Assembly (NCBI RefSeq): GCF_946480305.1
Contig: NZ_CAMLJQ010000015.1
Location: forward strand, 1-64,000
From: an uncultured Caldimonas sp.
Lineage (GTDB): Bacteria > Pseudomonadota > Gammaproteobacteria > Burkholderiales > Burkholderiaceae
Reading direction: 5' to 3'
DNA: 64,000 nt
Every line of letters starts with the position of its first letter. The first letter of the stretch is position 1. The translations under genes and the position numbers were made by a program. Below, piece by piece: positions 26,205 through 36,247 of the stretch. A model generated the notes under the pieces. It saw only the letters and a program-made list of their open reading frames with translations, searched no databases and was not told the origin of the DNA.

Positions 26205-26231
26205 AAAGGCCGCCTTCGGGCGGCCTTTGTG
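26205..26231 (+). terminator. Intrinsic terminator after rpsI
   Basis: AAAGGCCGCC (26205-26214) pairs with GGCGGCCTTT (26219-26228) around a four-base loop, ending in TGTGC. It closes the rplM-rpsI transcript before argC. Confidence 0.82.
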
Positions 26232-26305
26232 CTTCTACAATCTTTTCTCTTTTGCCCGTAGGGATCGGTCCATGGTGCCGGTGCCCGCGTCGTTCGGAGG
26301 TTTGC

Positions 26306-27346
26306 ATGCTCAAGGTCGGTATCGTCGGTGGAACGGGCTACACCGGAGTGGAGTTGCTGCGCATCCTGTCGCAGCATCCGCACGCACGCATCACCGCGAT
26401 CACCTCCCGCAAGGAGGCCGGCCTGCCGGTGGCCGACATGTACCCGTCCCTGCGCGGTCGGGTCGACCTGGCGTTCACCACGCCGGACGAAGCCAAGCTC
26501 GATCAATGCGACGTCGTCTTCTTTGCGACGCCGCACGGCGTGGCGATGGCGCAGGCGCGTGAACTGCTTGCGGCCGGCGTCAAGCTCATCGACCTCGCGG
26601 CCGACTTCCGCCTCAAGGACGTCGCGGAGTTCGAGAAGTGGTACGGCATGCCGCACACCTGCCCGGACATCCTCGCCGAAGCCGTCTATGGCCTGCCCGA
26701 GTTGAACCGCGAGGCGATCCGCAAGGCGCGGGTCATCGGCAATCCGGGCTGCTACCCCACGAGCGTCCAGCTGGGCTTTGCGCCGTTGCTGCGCACGCCA
26801 GGCCTGGTTGACGCATCGCACCTGATCGCGAACTGCGCCTCCGGCGTGTCGGGTGCCGGCCGCAAGGCTGAAGTGCACACGCTCTTCTCCGAGGCCAGCG
26901 ACAACTTCAAGGCATATGGCGTGAAGGGGCATCGCCACGGTCCGGAGATCAACCAGCAACTGCGCGTGATGGCCGGTACAGCCGACGTGCATTGTCTGTT
27001 CGTGCCGCATTTGATTCCTGCCATCCGCGGCATTCACTCGACGCTCTACGCGCGCCTCACCCCGCAGGGGCAGGAGGCCGACCTGCAAAAGCTGTTCGAG
27101 GAGTTCTATCGCGGCGAGCCTTTTGTCGACGTGATGCCCGCCGGGTCCGCCCCCGAAACCCGTTCGGTGCGCGCGTCCAACATCGTGCGCATCGCGGTGC
27201 ACCGGCCGACGCCCGATCTCGCCATGGTGCTGGTCGTCGAAGACAACCTGACCAAGGGCGCGTCCGGGCAGGCCGTGCAATGCATGAACCTGATGTGCGG
27301 GCTGGACGAAACGGCCGGCCTCATGTTCGTTCCCGTGCTGCCCTGA
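26306..27346 (+). CDS. argC: N-acetyl-gamma-glutamyl-phosphate reductase
   Basis: The 346-residue enzyme catalyses the NADPH-dependent third step of arginine synthesis. The nucleotide-binding opening is [20 protein letters not shown]. The catalytic cysteine is C149 in [14 protein letters not shown]. The substrate-binding histidine region [12 protein letters not shown] and [11 protein letters not shown] follow. GGAGG at 26296-26300 precedes ATG 26306. It is a cytosolic enzyme standing apart from other arg genes here, as is common. Confidence 0.96.
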   Translation: MLKVGIVGGTGYTGVELLRILSQHPHARITAITSRKEAGLPVADMYPSLRGRVDLAFTTPDEAKLDQCDVVFFATPHGVAMAQARELLAAGVKLIDLAADFRLKDVAEFEKWYGMPHTCPDILAEAVYGLPELNREAIRKARVIGNPGCYPTSVQLGFAPLLRTPGLVDASHLIANCASGVSGAGRKAEVHTLFSEASDNFKAYGVKGHRHGPEINQQLRVMAGTADVHCLFVPHLIPAIRGIHSTLYARLTPQGQEADLQKLFEEFYRGEPFVDVMPAGSAPETRSVRASNIVRIAVHRPTPDLAMVLVVEDNLTKGASGQAVQCMNLMCGLDETAGLMFVPVLP

Positions 27347-27367
27347 CGCGACCGGCAGGACCGCGGC

Positions 27368-28078
27368 GTGCGCTGGAAACTTCTGAGGCGGCGGCTGTCG
27401 ATCAGCGCGCCGCGCATGATCGTCCGCAGCTACCTCCCCTGGCCTTTGCGCTGGGCCGTGTTCGCGCTGATGCTCGGCTTTTCTGCTGCACTCGCCCTGT
27501 GGGCCTTCGAGTTCGGCAAGACGCTCTCGGGGCTGGATCGCGGCAACCCGGACGAACTCCATCGGCTGCGTGCCGAGCTGCTGGAACTGCGTGACCAGCG
27601 CGACAAGGCGCAATCCATCGCCAATACCGCGGAGAGCCTGCTGCGCGCAGAGCGTGTCGCACAGGAGCGTCTCGCGGAACAGGTCAAGACACTCGAGGCG
27701 GAAAACCTCGCGCTCAAAGGCGACCTCGGGTTCTTCGAGCGTCTGCTGCCGACCTCGGGCCAGCAGCCGCTCGCCGTGCGTTCATTGCAGGCGGAGTTGG
27801 CCGGGCCGGGCCAGATGCATTTTCAGATGCTCGTGATGCAGAACGGCAAGACACTACCCGAGTTCAATGGACGATACGAGCTGGTGCTGGCTGGCACGCT
27901 GGAAGGCCGGCCGTGGACCCATGCAGCGCCAGGCGGTCCCAAACCGTTACAGGTGAAACAGTACCAACGTGTGGAAGGCGTCATCGACTTCCCCGAAACT
28001 GCCGTGGTAAAACAAGTTCAAGTCCGCGTGACCGACAACAACGGCGCGTTGCGCGCGCAGCAGTCCCTCAAGCTCTGA
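27368..28078 (+). CDS. DUF6776-type membrane protein with coiled coil
   Basis: A 236-residue protein from GTG 27368, 21 bp after argC. After a basic N-terminus comes one membrane helix (VFALMLGFSAALALWAFEFG, about residues 35-55). A heptad-rich coiled coil follows (ELHRLRAELLELRDQRDKAQ to about residue 125), then a periplasmic beta domain with FQMLVMQNGKTLPEFNGRYE. The layout is typical of a family found next to bactofilin genes in Betaproteobacteria. Function is unknown; a scaffold linking the inner membrane to a bactofilin filament is my inference from the neighbour. Confidence 0.75.
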   Translation: MRWKLLRRRLSISAPRMIVRSYLPWPLRWAVFALMLGFSAALALWAFEFGKTLSGLDRGNPDELHRLRAELLELRDQRDKAQSIANTAESLLRAERVAQERLAEQVKTLEAENLALKGDLGFFERLLPTSGQQPLAVRSLQAELAGPGQMHFQMLVMQNGKTLPEFNGRYELVLAGTLEGRPWTHAAPGGPKPLQVKQYQRVEGVIDFPETAVVKQVQVRVTDNNGALRAQQSLKL

Positions 28079-28148
28079 CCCTCGCGTCAGCGCCCCCTCA
28101 TCGAAGCGGCCGGCACGAACCGAGTCGCTCCTTTCGTTGGAGAGCAGC

Positions 28149-28547
28149 ATGTTCAAGAAGAAGCAACCGCCGATCCGCACGTTGATCGGTGAGGGCACGC
28201 GCATCGAGGGACGGATCGCCTTCTCCGATGCCCTGCGCATCGACGGAGAGATCGTCGGCGACGTGATTGCTGCCGACGACAGCCCGACGCTGTTGGTCAT
28301 CAGCGAAAAAGCCAGGGTCACCGGCAAGGTGAAGGCGCGCCATGTCATCATCAACGGTACCGTCGAGGGACCGGTCGAGTCCGACGAGTTGCTGGAGCTG
28401 CAGCCCAAGGCGCGGATCTTCGGCGATGTCAGTTATCAGGCCCTCGAAATGCACCAGGGCGCGGCAATCGAAGGCGTGGTGCATGCCTTGAAGACGGTGG
28501 AGCTGCCCGCACCTAATGCCCTGAAGCTGGCGTCCAACAACGGATAA
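28149..28547 (+). CDS. Bactofilin family protein
   Basis: A 132-residue protein with the central bactofilin beta-helix domain, visible as a repeated pattern of about 17 residues: [74 protein letters not shown]. Short Lys-rich N-terminus and a Pro-containing tail flank it. Bactofilins polymerise without nucleotides and in other bacteria organise cell-wall enzymes, some M23 peptidases among them. GGAG at 28139-28142 supports ATG 28149 over a TTG at 28137. An M23 peptidase lies 1.6 kb downstream on the other strand. Confidence 0.9.
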   Translation: MFKKKQPPIRTLIGEGTRIEGRIAFSDALRIDGEIVGDVIAADDSPTLLVISEKARVTGKVKARHVIINGTVEGPVESDELLELQPKARIFGDVSYQALEMHQGAAIEGVVHALKTVELPAPNALKLASNNG

Positions 28548-28582
28548 TGCGCGTTGCTGGACCTTTTCCCCTGGAGTTACCC

Positions 28583-28951
28583 ATGAGCGCAGTTGCCGAA
28601 GCCACCCCCACCACCGAGATGCCGGCGCCCATCGTCTTTACCGACAGTGCGGCGGACAAGGTCAAGGAACTCGTCGACGAGGAAGGGAACCCGGAGCTGA
28701 AGCTGCGCGTCTTTGTTCAAGGCGGTGGCTGCTCGGGCTTCCAGTACGGTTTCACGTTCGACGAAATCGTCAACGACGACGATACGCAGATGCAGAAGAA
28801 CGGCGTCACCTTGCTGATCGACGCGATGAGCCTGCAGTACCTGGCGGGCGCCGAGATCGACTACAAGGAAGACTTGGAAGGCGCGCAGTTCGTGATCAAG
28901 AACCCGAACGCCACCACCACGTGCGGTTGCGGCTCGAGCTTCTCGGTCTGA
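28583..28951 (+). CDS. erpA: Iron-sulfur cluster insertion protein ErpA
   Basis: A 122-residue A-type carrier. The three ligand cysteines are in [13 protein letters not shown] and [11 protein letters not shown], the invariant C-x(n)-C-G-C pattern. The N-terminal extension up to [17 protein letters not shown] is typical for betaproteobacterial ErpA. It delivers clusters to apoproteins such as isoprenoid-synthesis enzymes. CTGGAG at 28571-28576 precedes the ATG; upstream in-frame codons lack one. It ends at a terminator and is close behind the bactofilin gene (35 bp). Confidence 0.95.
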   Translation: MSAVAEATPTTEMPAPIVFTDSAADKVKELVDEEGNPELKLRVFVQGGGCSGFQYGFTFDEIVNDDDTQMQKNGVTLLIDAMSLQYLAGAEIDYKEDLEGAQFVIKNPNATTTCGCGSSFSV

Positions 28952-28971
28952 CCCTCGTTTGTCTGCACGGC

Positions 28972-29000
28972 AAGGCCGCCTCCGGGCGGCCTTCGTGTTT
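28972..29000 (+). terminator. Intrinsic terminator after erpA
   Basis: AAGGCCGCC (28972-28980) and GGCGGCCTT (28985-28993) make a nine-pair stem with a four-base loop followed by CGTGTTT. It lies between the convergent erpA and anmK genes. Confidence 0.8.
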
Positions 29001-29010
29001 GCTGGGGTGG

Positions 29011-30129
29011 TCAGGCAGCGTAGAGTGAGCCGAGCACGCGCGGGCCTGCTGCTCCCGTGACCGATGGAAGATTGCCGGGCTCCACCATGACGCGGCGACG
29101 GGCAAGCCAGGCGAAGGCCGTGGCTTCGACCTGCAGCGGAGGCAGGCCGCGCTGAGCACTGTCGAGCACGCGGGTGCGTGGGAGATGGTGGGCCAGCCGG
29201 GACAGCAGGTGGGTGTTGAACGCGCCGCCGCCGCAGACGATCAGCTCTTCCAGCTCCATTGCATGGCGTTGCAGGTGCCCTGCGCAAGCGAGGGCCGTGA
29301 ACTCGCACAGCGTGGCCTGCACGTCGGCTGGAGATGCCGGGAAGTCCGCGAGGTGGCCCTGCAACCACGTTTCATTGAACAGGTCGCGACCCGTGCTCTT
29401 GGGCGGAGGCAGCGCCAACCAGGGTTCGCTCAGCAGGGACGCCAGCAGCCCGGGCATGACGCTCCCGCTGGCGGCCCATCGGCCGCCGTCGTCGTACGCC
29501 TGCCCCAGGTGACGTGCGCACCACAGATCCATCAAGGCGTTGCCGGGGCCGCAATCGAACCCCAGCGTGGCCTCGCCCGGAACGAGCAGGGTGACGTTCG
29601 AGATGCCGCCGACGTTGAGCACGGCGACCGGGCGCTCGGGCGATGCAAACACCGCCGCATGGAACGCGGGGGCGAGCGGGGCGCCTTGCCCGCCGGCAGC
29701 GACATCGCGACTGCGGAAGTCAGAGGCCACGGCGATGCCGGTCAGTTCGGCCAGCAACGCGGGTTGGTGCAGCTGGACCGTGTAGCCGATGCCATCGAAC
29801 TCGCGAGGGCGGTGCCGCACGGTTTGACCGTGAGCGCCGATGGCCTGCACGGCGGTCCGCTCGGTGCCGCTGGCGGCGAGCAGTTGCTGCACCACCGAGG
29901 CATAGCAGCGGGCCAGCCGGTTCGCGGCCAGCGAGGCGCGGTGCAGTTCGTCGGCGCCTGGCGTGTTGAGCGCGAGCAGTTCTGCGCGGAAGTCTGGCTC
30001 GAAGGGTTGGGCGACATGGGCCAGCACCCGCAAGGGCAGCGGTGATGCGCTGCTGCCGAAGTCGACCAGCACGCCGTCGACACCGTCTAGCGAGGTGCCG
30101 GACATCAGGCCGATATAAAGCTCGTTCAT
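29011..30129 (-). CDS. anmK: Anhydro-N-acetylmuramic acid kinase
   Basis: This 372-residue kinase converts anhydroMurNAc from cell-wall turnover to MurNAc-6-phosphate. Its N-terminus LYIGLMSGTSLDGVDGVLVD is the family signature. The ATP-binding ASKHA motifs include VAVLNVGGISNVTLL, LGFDCGPGNALMD and LIVCGGGAFNTHLL. It is cytoplasmic. It lies directly downstream of the M23 peptidase gene, an arrangement conserved in Betaproteobacteria and consistent with peptidoglycan recycling following hydrolysis. A terminator of the peptidase gene sits in between. Confidence 0.96.
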   Translation of the reverse strand: MNELYIGLMSGTSLDGVDGVLVDFGSSASPLPLRVLAHVAQPFEPDFRAELLALNTPGADELHRASLAANRLARCYASVVQQLLAASGTERTAVQAIGAHGQTVRHRPREFDGIGYTVQLHQPALLAELTGIAVASDFRSRDVAAGGQGAPLAPAFHAAVFASPERPVAVLNVGGISNVTLLVPGEATLGFDCGPGNALMDLWCARHLGQAYDDGGRWAASGSVMPGLLASLLSEPWLALPPPKSTGRDLFNETWLQGHLADFPASPADVQATLCEFTALACAGHLQRHAMELEELIVCGGGAFNTHLLSRLAHHLPRTRVLDSAQRGLPPLQVEATAFAWLARRRVMVEPGNLPSVTGAAGPRVLGSLYAA

Positions 30130-30143
30130 GGGGCGATTCTGCG

Positions 30144-30172
30144 CGCAAAAAAGCCCGCGCTGAGGCGGGCTT
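30144..30172 (-). terminator. Intrinsic terminator of the M23 peptidase gene
   Basis: On the minus strand AAGCCCGC and GCGGGCTT pair around a six-base loop, followed by TTTTGCGC. It lies 22 bases after the stop codon of the peptidase gene and 15 bases before the anmK start. Confidence 0.8.
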
Positions 30173-30193
30173 GGTGGAAGGCGACGTGCGCCC

Positions 30194-31573
30194 TTATTCG
30201 GCGATGCTCGCGTAGCGCTGGCGCGCTTCTGCCACTGCCAGTTGTGTGCGTGCCGACTGGACGCGGGCGGCGAATTCGCCTCGCGCAGCGGGGGAAATCG
30301 TGAACGCCTCCGAGGAGCGCGCCACGCGCAGCGGGTCGACGTGCTCGCCGTTCTCGCGGATCTCGAAGTGCAGGTGCGGCCCGGTGGCCCAGCCGGTGGA
30401 GCCGACTGCGCCGATGTGTTCGCCCTGGCTCACGTGCTGGCCCTTGCGCACGTGGATGCGGCTCAGGTGCGCGTAGACCGTGACCCGGTTGCCGCGGTGC
30501 TGGATGTAGACGACGTTGCCGTAGCCGTTCTGGACACCCGCGAAATCGACCACGCCGTCGGCCACCACCCGCACCGGCGTGCCGGTGGGCGCACCGTAGT
30601 CGACGCCCAGGTGGCGGCGCCACGTCTTGAGCACCGGGTGGAAGCGCATCGCAAAGCCGGAGGTGACGCGCGAGAACTCCATCGGAGACGCCAGGAAGGC
30701 GCGGCGCATGCTCTGGCCCTTGAAGTCGAAGTAGGCGCCCTTGCCGCTACCCGGCTCCTGGAACCACATCGCCTCGAAGGTCTTGCCCTTGTTCGTGAAC
30801 TGAGCCGCCAGCACGCGGCCTGCGGCCTGGTTCCAGGTGATCGGTTCGCCGTCGGCCTCGAGTGCCTCGTAGAGCACGCTGAAGTGGTCGCCCAGCCGCA
30901 GGTCGCGCCGGAAGTCGATCTCGTTGGCGAAGATCTCGGCCATCTGGATCGCGATGACTTCGGGCAGCTGGGATTCGTCGGTTGCGGCGAACAGCGACGA
31001 GCGGATGGTGCCGCCGCCGAGCCGGACCTGCGGCGCCAGGGGGGCCTGCTCCGTCCTGGCGCGGAAGCCCAGGGCGTCGCGGGTGACCGTGAGGCGGGTG
31101 AAATGGGTCGAATACTGCTCGTTCTTTTCGGCGGGGTAGCGCGCGATCAATTGGCGCAACTCACCCAGCTCGCCGGTCACGACCTGCACCATCTTGCCCG
31201 GGCGGCCCTGCAGCAGCTTGCGCGCGACAGCATCGCTGCGCAGGAAGGCGGCTGCGTCGGCGTCGGTCACGTTCAGTCGGCTCAGCAGGGAGTCGACGGT
31301 ATCGCTGCTGCGCGTCAGGTCGCTGCGCGTGAGCTCGAGCAGGTACTCGCCGAGCGCGTCGACCTGGGTGTCGAGCGGCAGCGGCGTGACGTCTTCGATC
31401 AGCAGCCGGCGCGGCAGGTCGGAGGCATCGGGGGCCAGCGGCGCGACGCCGAAGGCCGTGATGCCGGTGCCGAGCAGCAGGGCGACCACGGTGGTGGCAA
31501 CGGCCTTGTGATGGCGATGCGTCCAGAGCATCGCGCGATCAAAGCCGCGCTCCAAAGATTCCAACGCTTTCAA
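30194..31573 (-). CDS. M23-family murein DD-endopeptidase, membrane anchored
   Basis: About 459 residues if translation starts at TTG 31573; the start is uncertain because no clear ribosome-binding site is present (ATG 31531 would give 445). One N-terminal membrane helix (AVATTVVALLLGTGITAFGV) precedes a long periplasmic region with an OapA/LysM-like part. The C-terminal LytM domain has zinc ligands in FHPVLKTWRRHLGVDYGAPT and HLHFEIREN, with the catalytic-site histidines intact. It should cut peptide cross-links in peptidoglycan from the periplasmic side. The neighbour anmK recycles wall fragments. Confidence 0.85.
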   Translation of the reverse strand: MKALESLERGFDRAMLWTHRHHKAVATTVVALLLGTGITAFGVAPLAPDASDLPRRLLIEDVTPLPLDTQVDALGEYLLELTRSDLTRSSDTVDSLLSRLNVTDADAAAFLRSDAVARKLLQGRPGKMVQVVTGELGELRQLIARYPAEKNEQYSTHFTRLTVTRDALGFRARTEQAPLAPQVRLGGGTIRSSLFAATDESQLPEVIAIQMAEIFANEIDFRRDLRLGDHFSVLYEALEADGEPITWNQAAGRVLAAQFTNKGKTFEAMWFQEPGSGKGAYFDFKGQSMRRAFLASPMEFSRVTSGFAMRFHPVLKTWRRHLGVDYGAPTGTPVRVVADGVVDFAGVQNGYGNVVYIQHRGNRVTVYAHLSRIHVRKGQHVSQGEHIGAVGSTGWATGPHLHFEIRENGEHVDPLRVARSSEAFTISPAARGEFAARVQSARTQLAVAEARQRYASIAE

Positions 31574-31717
31574 TTGATGTGTCTGTCTTTGGAGGGCGCC
31601 GGAGGAAGAACTACCGTGGCGCGCTCTTGTGTTGAACCGAACCCTCGGCGGCAGGAGGCCGGCAGGCCGTCCACTAGAATGCCGAGGCACCAAACGTGGG
31701 GGTTGGAGGTGCGGCGC

Positions 31718-31726
31718 AGTATAGCA
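31718..31726 (-). promoter_or_regulatory. Extended -10 promoter pointing to the M23 gene
   Basis: On the minus strand TGCTATACT gives a strong -10 (five of six) with the TGN extension. TTGGGG 18 bases upstream is a weak -35. The predicted start is near 31711, leaving a leader of up to 140 bases to TTG 31573. It overlaps the upstream region of the divergent tyrS gene. Confidence 0.5.
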
Positions 31727-31761
31727 ACCGCCCTCTTGGGCCCCCAACTGCAAAAACCCGT

Positions 31762-33033
31762 ATGTCCCTCACCTCTGCACCGCCATCCGGCACCGTGTCC
31801 GCGCCTTCGCCCTCCGCCTCGGAGTACGTCATCACCGACAAAGTTCGGGAGGCAATGACGATTTCTTTACGAGGTTGCGACGAACTGTTGCCCGAAACCG
31901 ACTGGTTGTCCAAGTTGGCGAGGTCTGAAGCAACAGGCGTGCCACTGCGCATCAAGCTGGGCCTCGACCCCACGGCTCCTGACATCCATATCGGCCATAC
32001 GGTGGTGCTCAATAAGATGCGCCAGCTTCAAGACCTGGGCCATACGGTGATATTTCTCATCGGCGACTTCACGTCGATGATCGGCGACCCCTCCGGGCGC
32101 AACACCACCCGTCCGCCGCTGACGCCCGAGCAGATCAAGGCCAACGCGGAGACCTACTACAAGCAGGCCAGCCTGGTGCTCGACCCGGCGCGCACAGAGA
32201 TCCGCTACAACTCCGAATGGAGCGACCCGCTGGGTGCCCGGGGCATGATCCAGCTCGCCGCCAAGTACACGGTGGCCCGGATGATGGAGCGTGACGATTT
32301 CACGAAACGTTTCAAGGCCGGCACCCCGATCTCGGTGCACGAATTCCTCTATCCGCTGATGCAGGGCTACGACTCGGTGGCGCTGAAGGCCGATCTGGAG
32401 CTCGGCGGCACCGACCAGAAGTTCAACCTGCTGATGGGGCGCCACCTGCAGCAGGAATACGGCCAGGAGCCGCAGTGCATCCTGACGATGCCGCTGCTCG
32501 AAGGGCTGGACGGCGTCGAGAAGATGTCGAAGTCCAAGGGCAACTACGTCGGCATCGCAGAGCACCCGAACGAGATGTTCGGCAAGCTGATGAGCATCTC
32601 CGACGTGCTGATGTGGCGCTACTTCGAGTTGCTCAGCTTCCGCCCGCTCGGCGAGATCGCCAAGCTGAAGGCCGAGTGCGAGTCGGGCCGCAACCCGCGC
32701 GACGCGAAGGTGATGCTGGCGCAGGAGATCGTGGCGCGCTTCCACTCGGCGCGCGCGGCCGAGGAGGCGCTGGCGGACTTCAACAACCGCGCGAAGGGCG
32801 GCATCCCGGACGACATTCCCGAGGTGACCCTCACCGGCGCACCTCTCGGCATCGGCGCACTGCTGAAGCAGGCCGGGCTGGCGCCGTCGAGCAGCGAGGC
32901 GATGCGTCTGATCGAGCAGGGCGGCGTCAGGATCGACGGCGCGGCCATCAGCGACAAGGGCCTGAAGGTCGAGGCCGGCAGCTTCGTCGTGCAGGTCGGC
33001 AAGCGCAAGTTCGCGCGCATCACGCTGGGTTGA
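31762..33033 (+). CDS. tyrS: Tyrosyl-tRNA synthetase
   Basis: A 423-residue class I enzyme. HIGH is exact at residues 76-79 ([10 protein letters not shown]) and KMSKS at 254-258 ([13 protein letters not shown]). The exact KMSKS sequence and the long insertion place it in the TyrZ-like subgroup rather than the E. coli TyrS (KFGKT) subgroup. A C-terminal S4-type RNA-binding region follows ([16 protein letters not shown]). Family start (MSLTSAPP) is chosen over in-frame ATG 31855. It begins the rightward run tyrS-CDF-dtd. Confidence 0.95.
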   Translation: MSLTSAPPSGTVSAPSPSASEYVITDKVREAMTISLRGCDELLPETDWLSKLARSEATGVPLRIKLGLDPTAPDIHIGHTVVLNKMRQLQDLGHTVIFLIGDFTSMIGDPSGRNTTRPPLTPEQIKANAETYYKQASLVLDPARTEIRYNSEWSDPLGARGMIQLAAKYTVARMMERDDFTKRFKAGTPISVHEFLYPLMQGYDSVALKADLELGGTDQKFNLLMGRHLQQEYGQEPQCILTMPLLEGLDGVEKMSKSKGNYVGIAEHPNEMFGKLMSISDVLMWRYFELLSFRPLGEIAKLKAECESGRNPRDAKVMLAQEIVARFHSARAAEEALADFNNRAKGGIPDDIPEVTLTGAPLGIGALLKQAGLAPSSSEAMRLIEQGGVRIDGAAISDKGLKVEAGSFVVQVGKRKFARITLG

Positions 33034-33062
33034 GACGCGCACCGGTGGCGAACCGAGCCGGC

Positions 33063-33947
33063 ATGTCGGTCACCGGGTACCTGAAGCTCTCGGTGGTGGC
33101 CGCGGTCGCCACGATCGCGCTCAAGACGGCGGCGTGGTGGTTCACCGGCTCGGTGGGCCTGCTGTCGGATGCGATGGAGTCGTTCGTGAACCTGGCGGCC
33201 GCCGTGTTCGCGCTCGCGATGGTGACCATCGCGCAGGCTCCGGCCGACGACGACCACCCGTTCGGCCACAACAAGGCGGAGTACTTCTCCAGCGGTTTCG
33301 AGGGGCTGCTGATCTTCGGAGCGGCGCTGGCCATCATCTGGGCGGCCGTGCAGCGCCTGTTCGAGCCGCAGCCGCTGGAAGCGCTGGGGCTGGGGGTCGG
33401 CCTGTCGGTGCTCAGCTCGGTCATCAACGGTGGCGTGGCGTGGTTGCTGCTGCGCGCGGCACGGCGGCACGACTCCATCGCCCTCGAAGCCGATGGCCGG
33501 CATCTGATGACCGACGTCTGGACCTCGATCGGCGTGGCCGGCGGCATCCTGCTCGTGCCGGTCACCGGCTGGCTCTGGCTGGACGCGGCGTTGGCGATCG
33601 CGGTGGCCTTGAACATCGCCCGCGAGGCCTGGAGCCTGATGCGGCGTTCGGTCGACGGCTTGATGGACCGCGCTCTGAATGAAATGGAACGCGAGGCGAT
33701 CGATCAGGTGTTGCAGCGGCTTGCCGACGGCGACGTGCGCTTCGACGACTTGCGCACGCGCCGGGCGGCGGGCGCCAAGTTCTGCCAGTTGCACATGCAC
33801 GTGCCGGGCTCCTGGTCGCTGGACCTGGCTGCGGCGCGCCGCGAGGAAGTGGAGCGGTCGCTGATGCTGGCCGTGCGTGGCTTGCGCGTCACGATCGAGT
33901 TGCTGCCCACGCACGTGGAGCCGGTCGGGCAGACGGCGCCCGGTTGA
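33063..33947 (+). CDS. Cation diffusion facilitator transporter
   Basis: A 294-residue member of the CDF family with six membrane segments and a C-terminal cytoplasmic domain. The TM2 motif is GLLSDAMESFVNLAAAVFAL, with E and N where FieF has its two aspartates, a common variant. The TM5 site reads SIALEADGRHLMTDVWTSIG with the H-x3-D metal-binding pair. It exports a divalent cation such as zinc, cobalt or iron against protons; the substrate is not readable. A GTG at 33045 would add six residues. It lies between tyrS and dtd with short gaps. Confidence 0.88.
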   Translation: MSVTGYLKLSVVAAVATIALKTAAWWFTGSVGLLSDAMESFVNLAAAVFALAMVTIAQAPADDDHPFGHNKAEYFSSGFEGLLIFGAALAIIWAAVQRLFEPQPLEALGLGVGLSVLSSVINGGVAWLLLRAARRHDSIALEADGRHLMTDVWTSIGVAGGILLVPVTGWLWLDAALAIAVALNIAREAWSLMRRSVDGLMDRALNEMEREAIDQVLQRLADGDVRFDDLRTRRAAGAKFCQLHMHVPGSWSLDLAAARREEVERSLMLAVRGLRVTIELLPTHVEPVGQTAPG

Positions 33948-33959
33948 GGAGGGAAGGCG

Positions 33960-34406
<447 letters not shown>

Positions 34407-34412
34407 GCGAAC

Positions 34413-34447
34413 ACAAAAAAGCCGCCCGGCCTTGCGGCGGGGCGGCT
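34413..34447 (-). terminator. Intrinsic terminator of the Bug-family gene
   Basis: On the minus strand AGCCGCCCC and GGGCGGCT form a strong stem with an internal hairpin, ending in TTTTTTGTG (34413-34420). It lies just after the stop of the leftward gene at 34476 and may also stop convergent dtd transcripts. Confidence 0.75.
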
Positions 34448-34475
34448 GTGAGCCTTCAGAGGAAACGGAGATCGA

Positions 34476-35450
34476 TCAGTCGGCGTAGGTGCCGGCGGCC
34501 TTGATGACCGGGCCCCACTTGTTGATCTCGGACTCGACGAACTTCTTGTGCTCGGCGGGGTTCGTGCGGCCATCGGTCACGATCACCGCACCCAGCGCTT
34601 GCTGACGCTTCACGAAGTCGGGGTCCTGCAGGGCAGCTTTCAGTGCGGCATTGAGCTTGTCGAGCACCGGCTTCGGCGTGCCCTTCGGTGCATACAGGCC
34701 GTGCCAGATCGCAACCTGGAAGCCCTTCAGGCCGGACTCATCCAGCGTCGGCAGGTTCTTCAGCGCGGGCGTGGTCAGGCGCTTCGGGCTCGTGACGGCG
34801 TAGGCCTTCACCTTGCCGCCTTCGATCTGCGCGGTGGTGTTGGTGGTCTGGTCGCACATCAGGTCGACCTGGCCGCCGATCAGGTCGGTCATGGCCGGGC
34901 CGGTGCCCTTGTACGGCACGGTCACCATCTCGACCTTGACGGTCGACTGGAACATCAGGCCGCACAGGTGCGACGCCGAGCCGAGGCCCGCATTGGCAAG
35001 GTTGATCTTGCCCTTGTTGTCGTTGATCCACTTGGTCAGCTCGGCATAGTTGTTGGCCGGCAGCGTGGGGCGGGCGATCAGCGTCATCGGCACTTCGTTG
35101 ACGAGGCCGAGGTACTCGAAGTCTTCCAGCGTCTTGTACTGCAGGTTCCGGTACAGCGCGGGTGCGGTCGACATCGCGATGTGGGCAAGCAGCAGCGTGT
35201 AGCCGTCGTTCGACGCCTTGGCGACCTTGGTCTGGCCCAGCGTGCCGCCGGCACCGGCGACGTTCTCGACGATGATCTGGCCGCCCAGCGGCTTGCGCAT
35301 GGCTTCTGCCAGGTCGCGTGCCACCTTGTCGGTCGGCCCGCCCGCGGCAAAGGGCACCACGAAGGTGACCGGCTTCGAGGGATAGTCTTGGGCGTAAGCG
35401 CCGGTCGCGGCGAAGGCGGCGGCGATGGTCGCCATCAGCATGCGTTTCAT
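34476..35450 (-). CDS. Tripartite tricarboxylate transporter substrate-binding protein (Bug family)
   Basis: A 324-residue periplasmic binding protein. Signal peptide MKRMLMATIAAAFAATGAYA ends in AYA. The Bug signature follows: YPSKPVTFVVPFAAGGPTD, then IIVENVAGAGGTLG and KASNDGYTLLLAH. These proteins are expanded in Burkholderiales and usually bind carboxylates; some act without the TctAB membrane part. No TctA or TctB gene is nearby. A 221-bp region separates it from the divergent rhodanese-like gene. Confidence 0.93.
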   Translation of the reverse strand: MKRMLMATIAAAFAATGAYAQDYPSKPVTFVVPFAAGGPTDKVARDLAEAMRKPLGGQIIVENVAGAGGTLGQTKVAKASNDGYTLLLAHIAMSTAPALYRNLQYKTLEDFEYLGLVNEVPMTLIARPTLPANNYAELTKWINDNKGKINLANAGLGSASHLCGLMFQSTVKVEMVTVPYKGTGPAMTDLIGGQVDLMCDQTTNTTAQIEGGKVKAYAVTSPKRLTTPALKNLPTLDESGLKGFQVAIWHGLYAPKGTPKPVLDKLNAALKAALQDPDFVKRQQALGAVIVTDGRTNPAEHKKFVESEINKWGPVIKAAGTYAD

Positions 35451-35671
35451 GGCAGGGTCTCCTTGTGGTTGGCAGGGGGGTGAAACGCCGTGATGCTAGG
35501 TCTGCGGCACCGCTTCCGCATGACGGAAACTACGTAAGCCCGGGTAAGCCTTGACGCAAGGCGGCTGCTCGCGCTTATGTGGTTTTGGAGATAAACGAAT
35601 TCCGATTCTGTATTGGACGCATATAAGCCGCCGGGCGTACCCTGCCGGCTCGTCTCAGGAGTCCGGTCGTG

Positions 35672-36223
35672 ATGAGTCGGTTGTCTTCGATCCTTTGCCA
35701 CGCTCTCGTGCTGGCCGCGGCATTCGCGGTGCTGCCGGCCCGAGCCGACGTGTTGTCGGCCCATGCCGCGCAGCAGGCGGTCGCCCGCGGAGCCATCGTC
35801 TGGGACGTGCGTTCCGAGTCGCGATATGCGGCAGGCCACCTGCCAGGCGCTGTGCAGGCAGCCTGGTCGAGTGGCGATTCGCTTTCCGCGCTGCAAACGG
35901 CGGTGTCGGAGGCCGGCATCGATTTGTCTCGCGAAGTGCTGCTCTATGGCGACGCCGGTGACGCGGCTGCGGGCAGCCTGTATGCCGAACTGCAGCGCGT
36001 TGCGCCGGGCCGCGTGCATTGGCTGGTCGGTGGCGTGCAGGAATGGGTGATGAGCGGGCAGGCCCTCACGCAGGCCGCCGCCGTTCGTGCGCCGGTGCCG
36101 CAGCGCCTGGTGGTGCTGCGGGGCGACCAGGTCGAGCATCCGCGCATGGCTGCCGATGCACTGCGCCGCACGCGAGCCTGGCAGGCCGATTCGCTGGCGC
36201 TGATCGAGGCGCGCGCCGACTGA
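35672..36223 (+). CDS. Periplasmic rhodanese-like protein lacking the catalytic cysteine
   Basis: A 183-residue protein with signal peptide (ILCHALVLAAAFAVLPARA) and a single rhodanese fold. Core motifs are IVWDVRSESRYAAGHLPGAV and WLVGGVQEWV. The active-site loop that normally reads C-x5-R is YGDAGDAAAGSLY here, so the thiol is missing and no sulfurtransferase activity is expected. AGGAG at 35657-35661 fits ATG 35672 (GTG 35669 is also possible). A weak promoter, TTCCGA with TATAAG at 35622-35627, lies upstream. A sensory or binding role is more likely; function unknown. Confidence 0.8.
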   Translation: MSRLSSILCHALVLAAAFAVLPARADVLSAHAAQQAVARGAIVWDVRSESRYAAGHLPGAVQAAWSSGDSLSALQTAVSEAGIDLSREVLLYGDAGDAAAGSLYAELQRVAPGRVHWLVGGVQEWVMSGQALTQAAAVRAPVPQRLVVLRGDQVEHPRMAADALRRTRAWQADSLALIEARAD

Positions 36224-36247
36224 AGACCACCCCTGTTTCCATACGCG

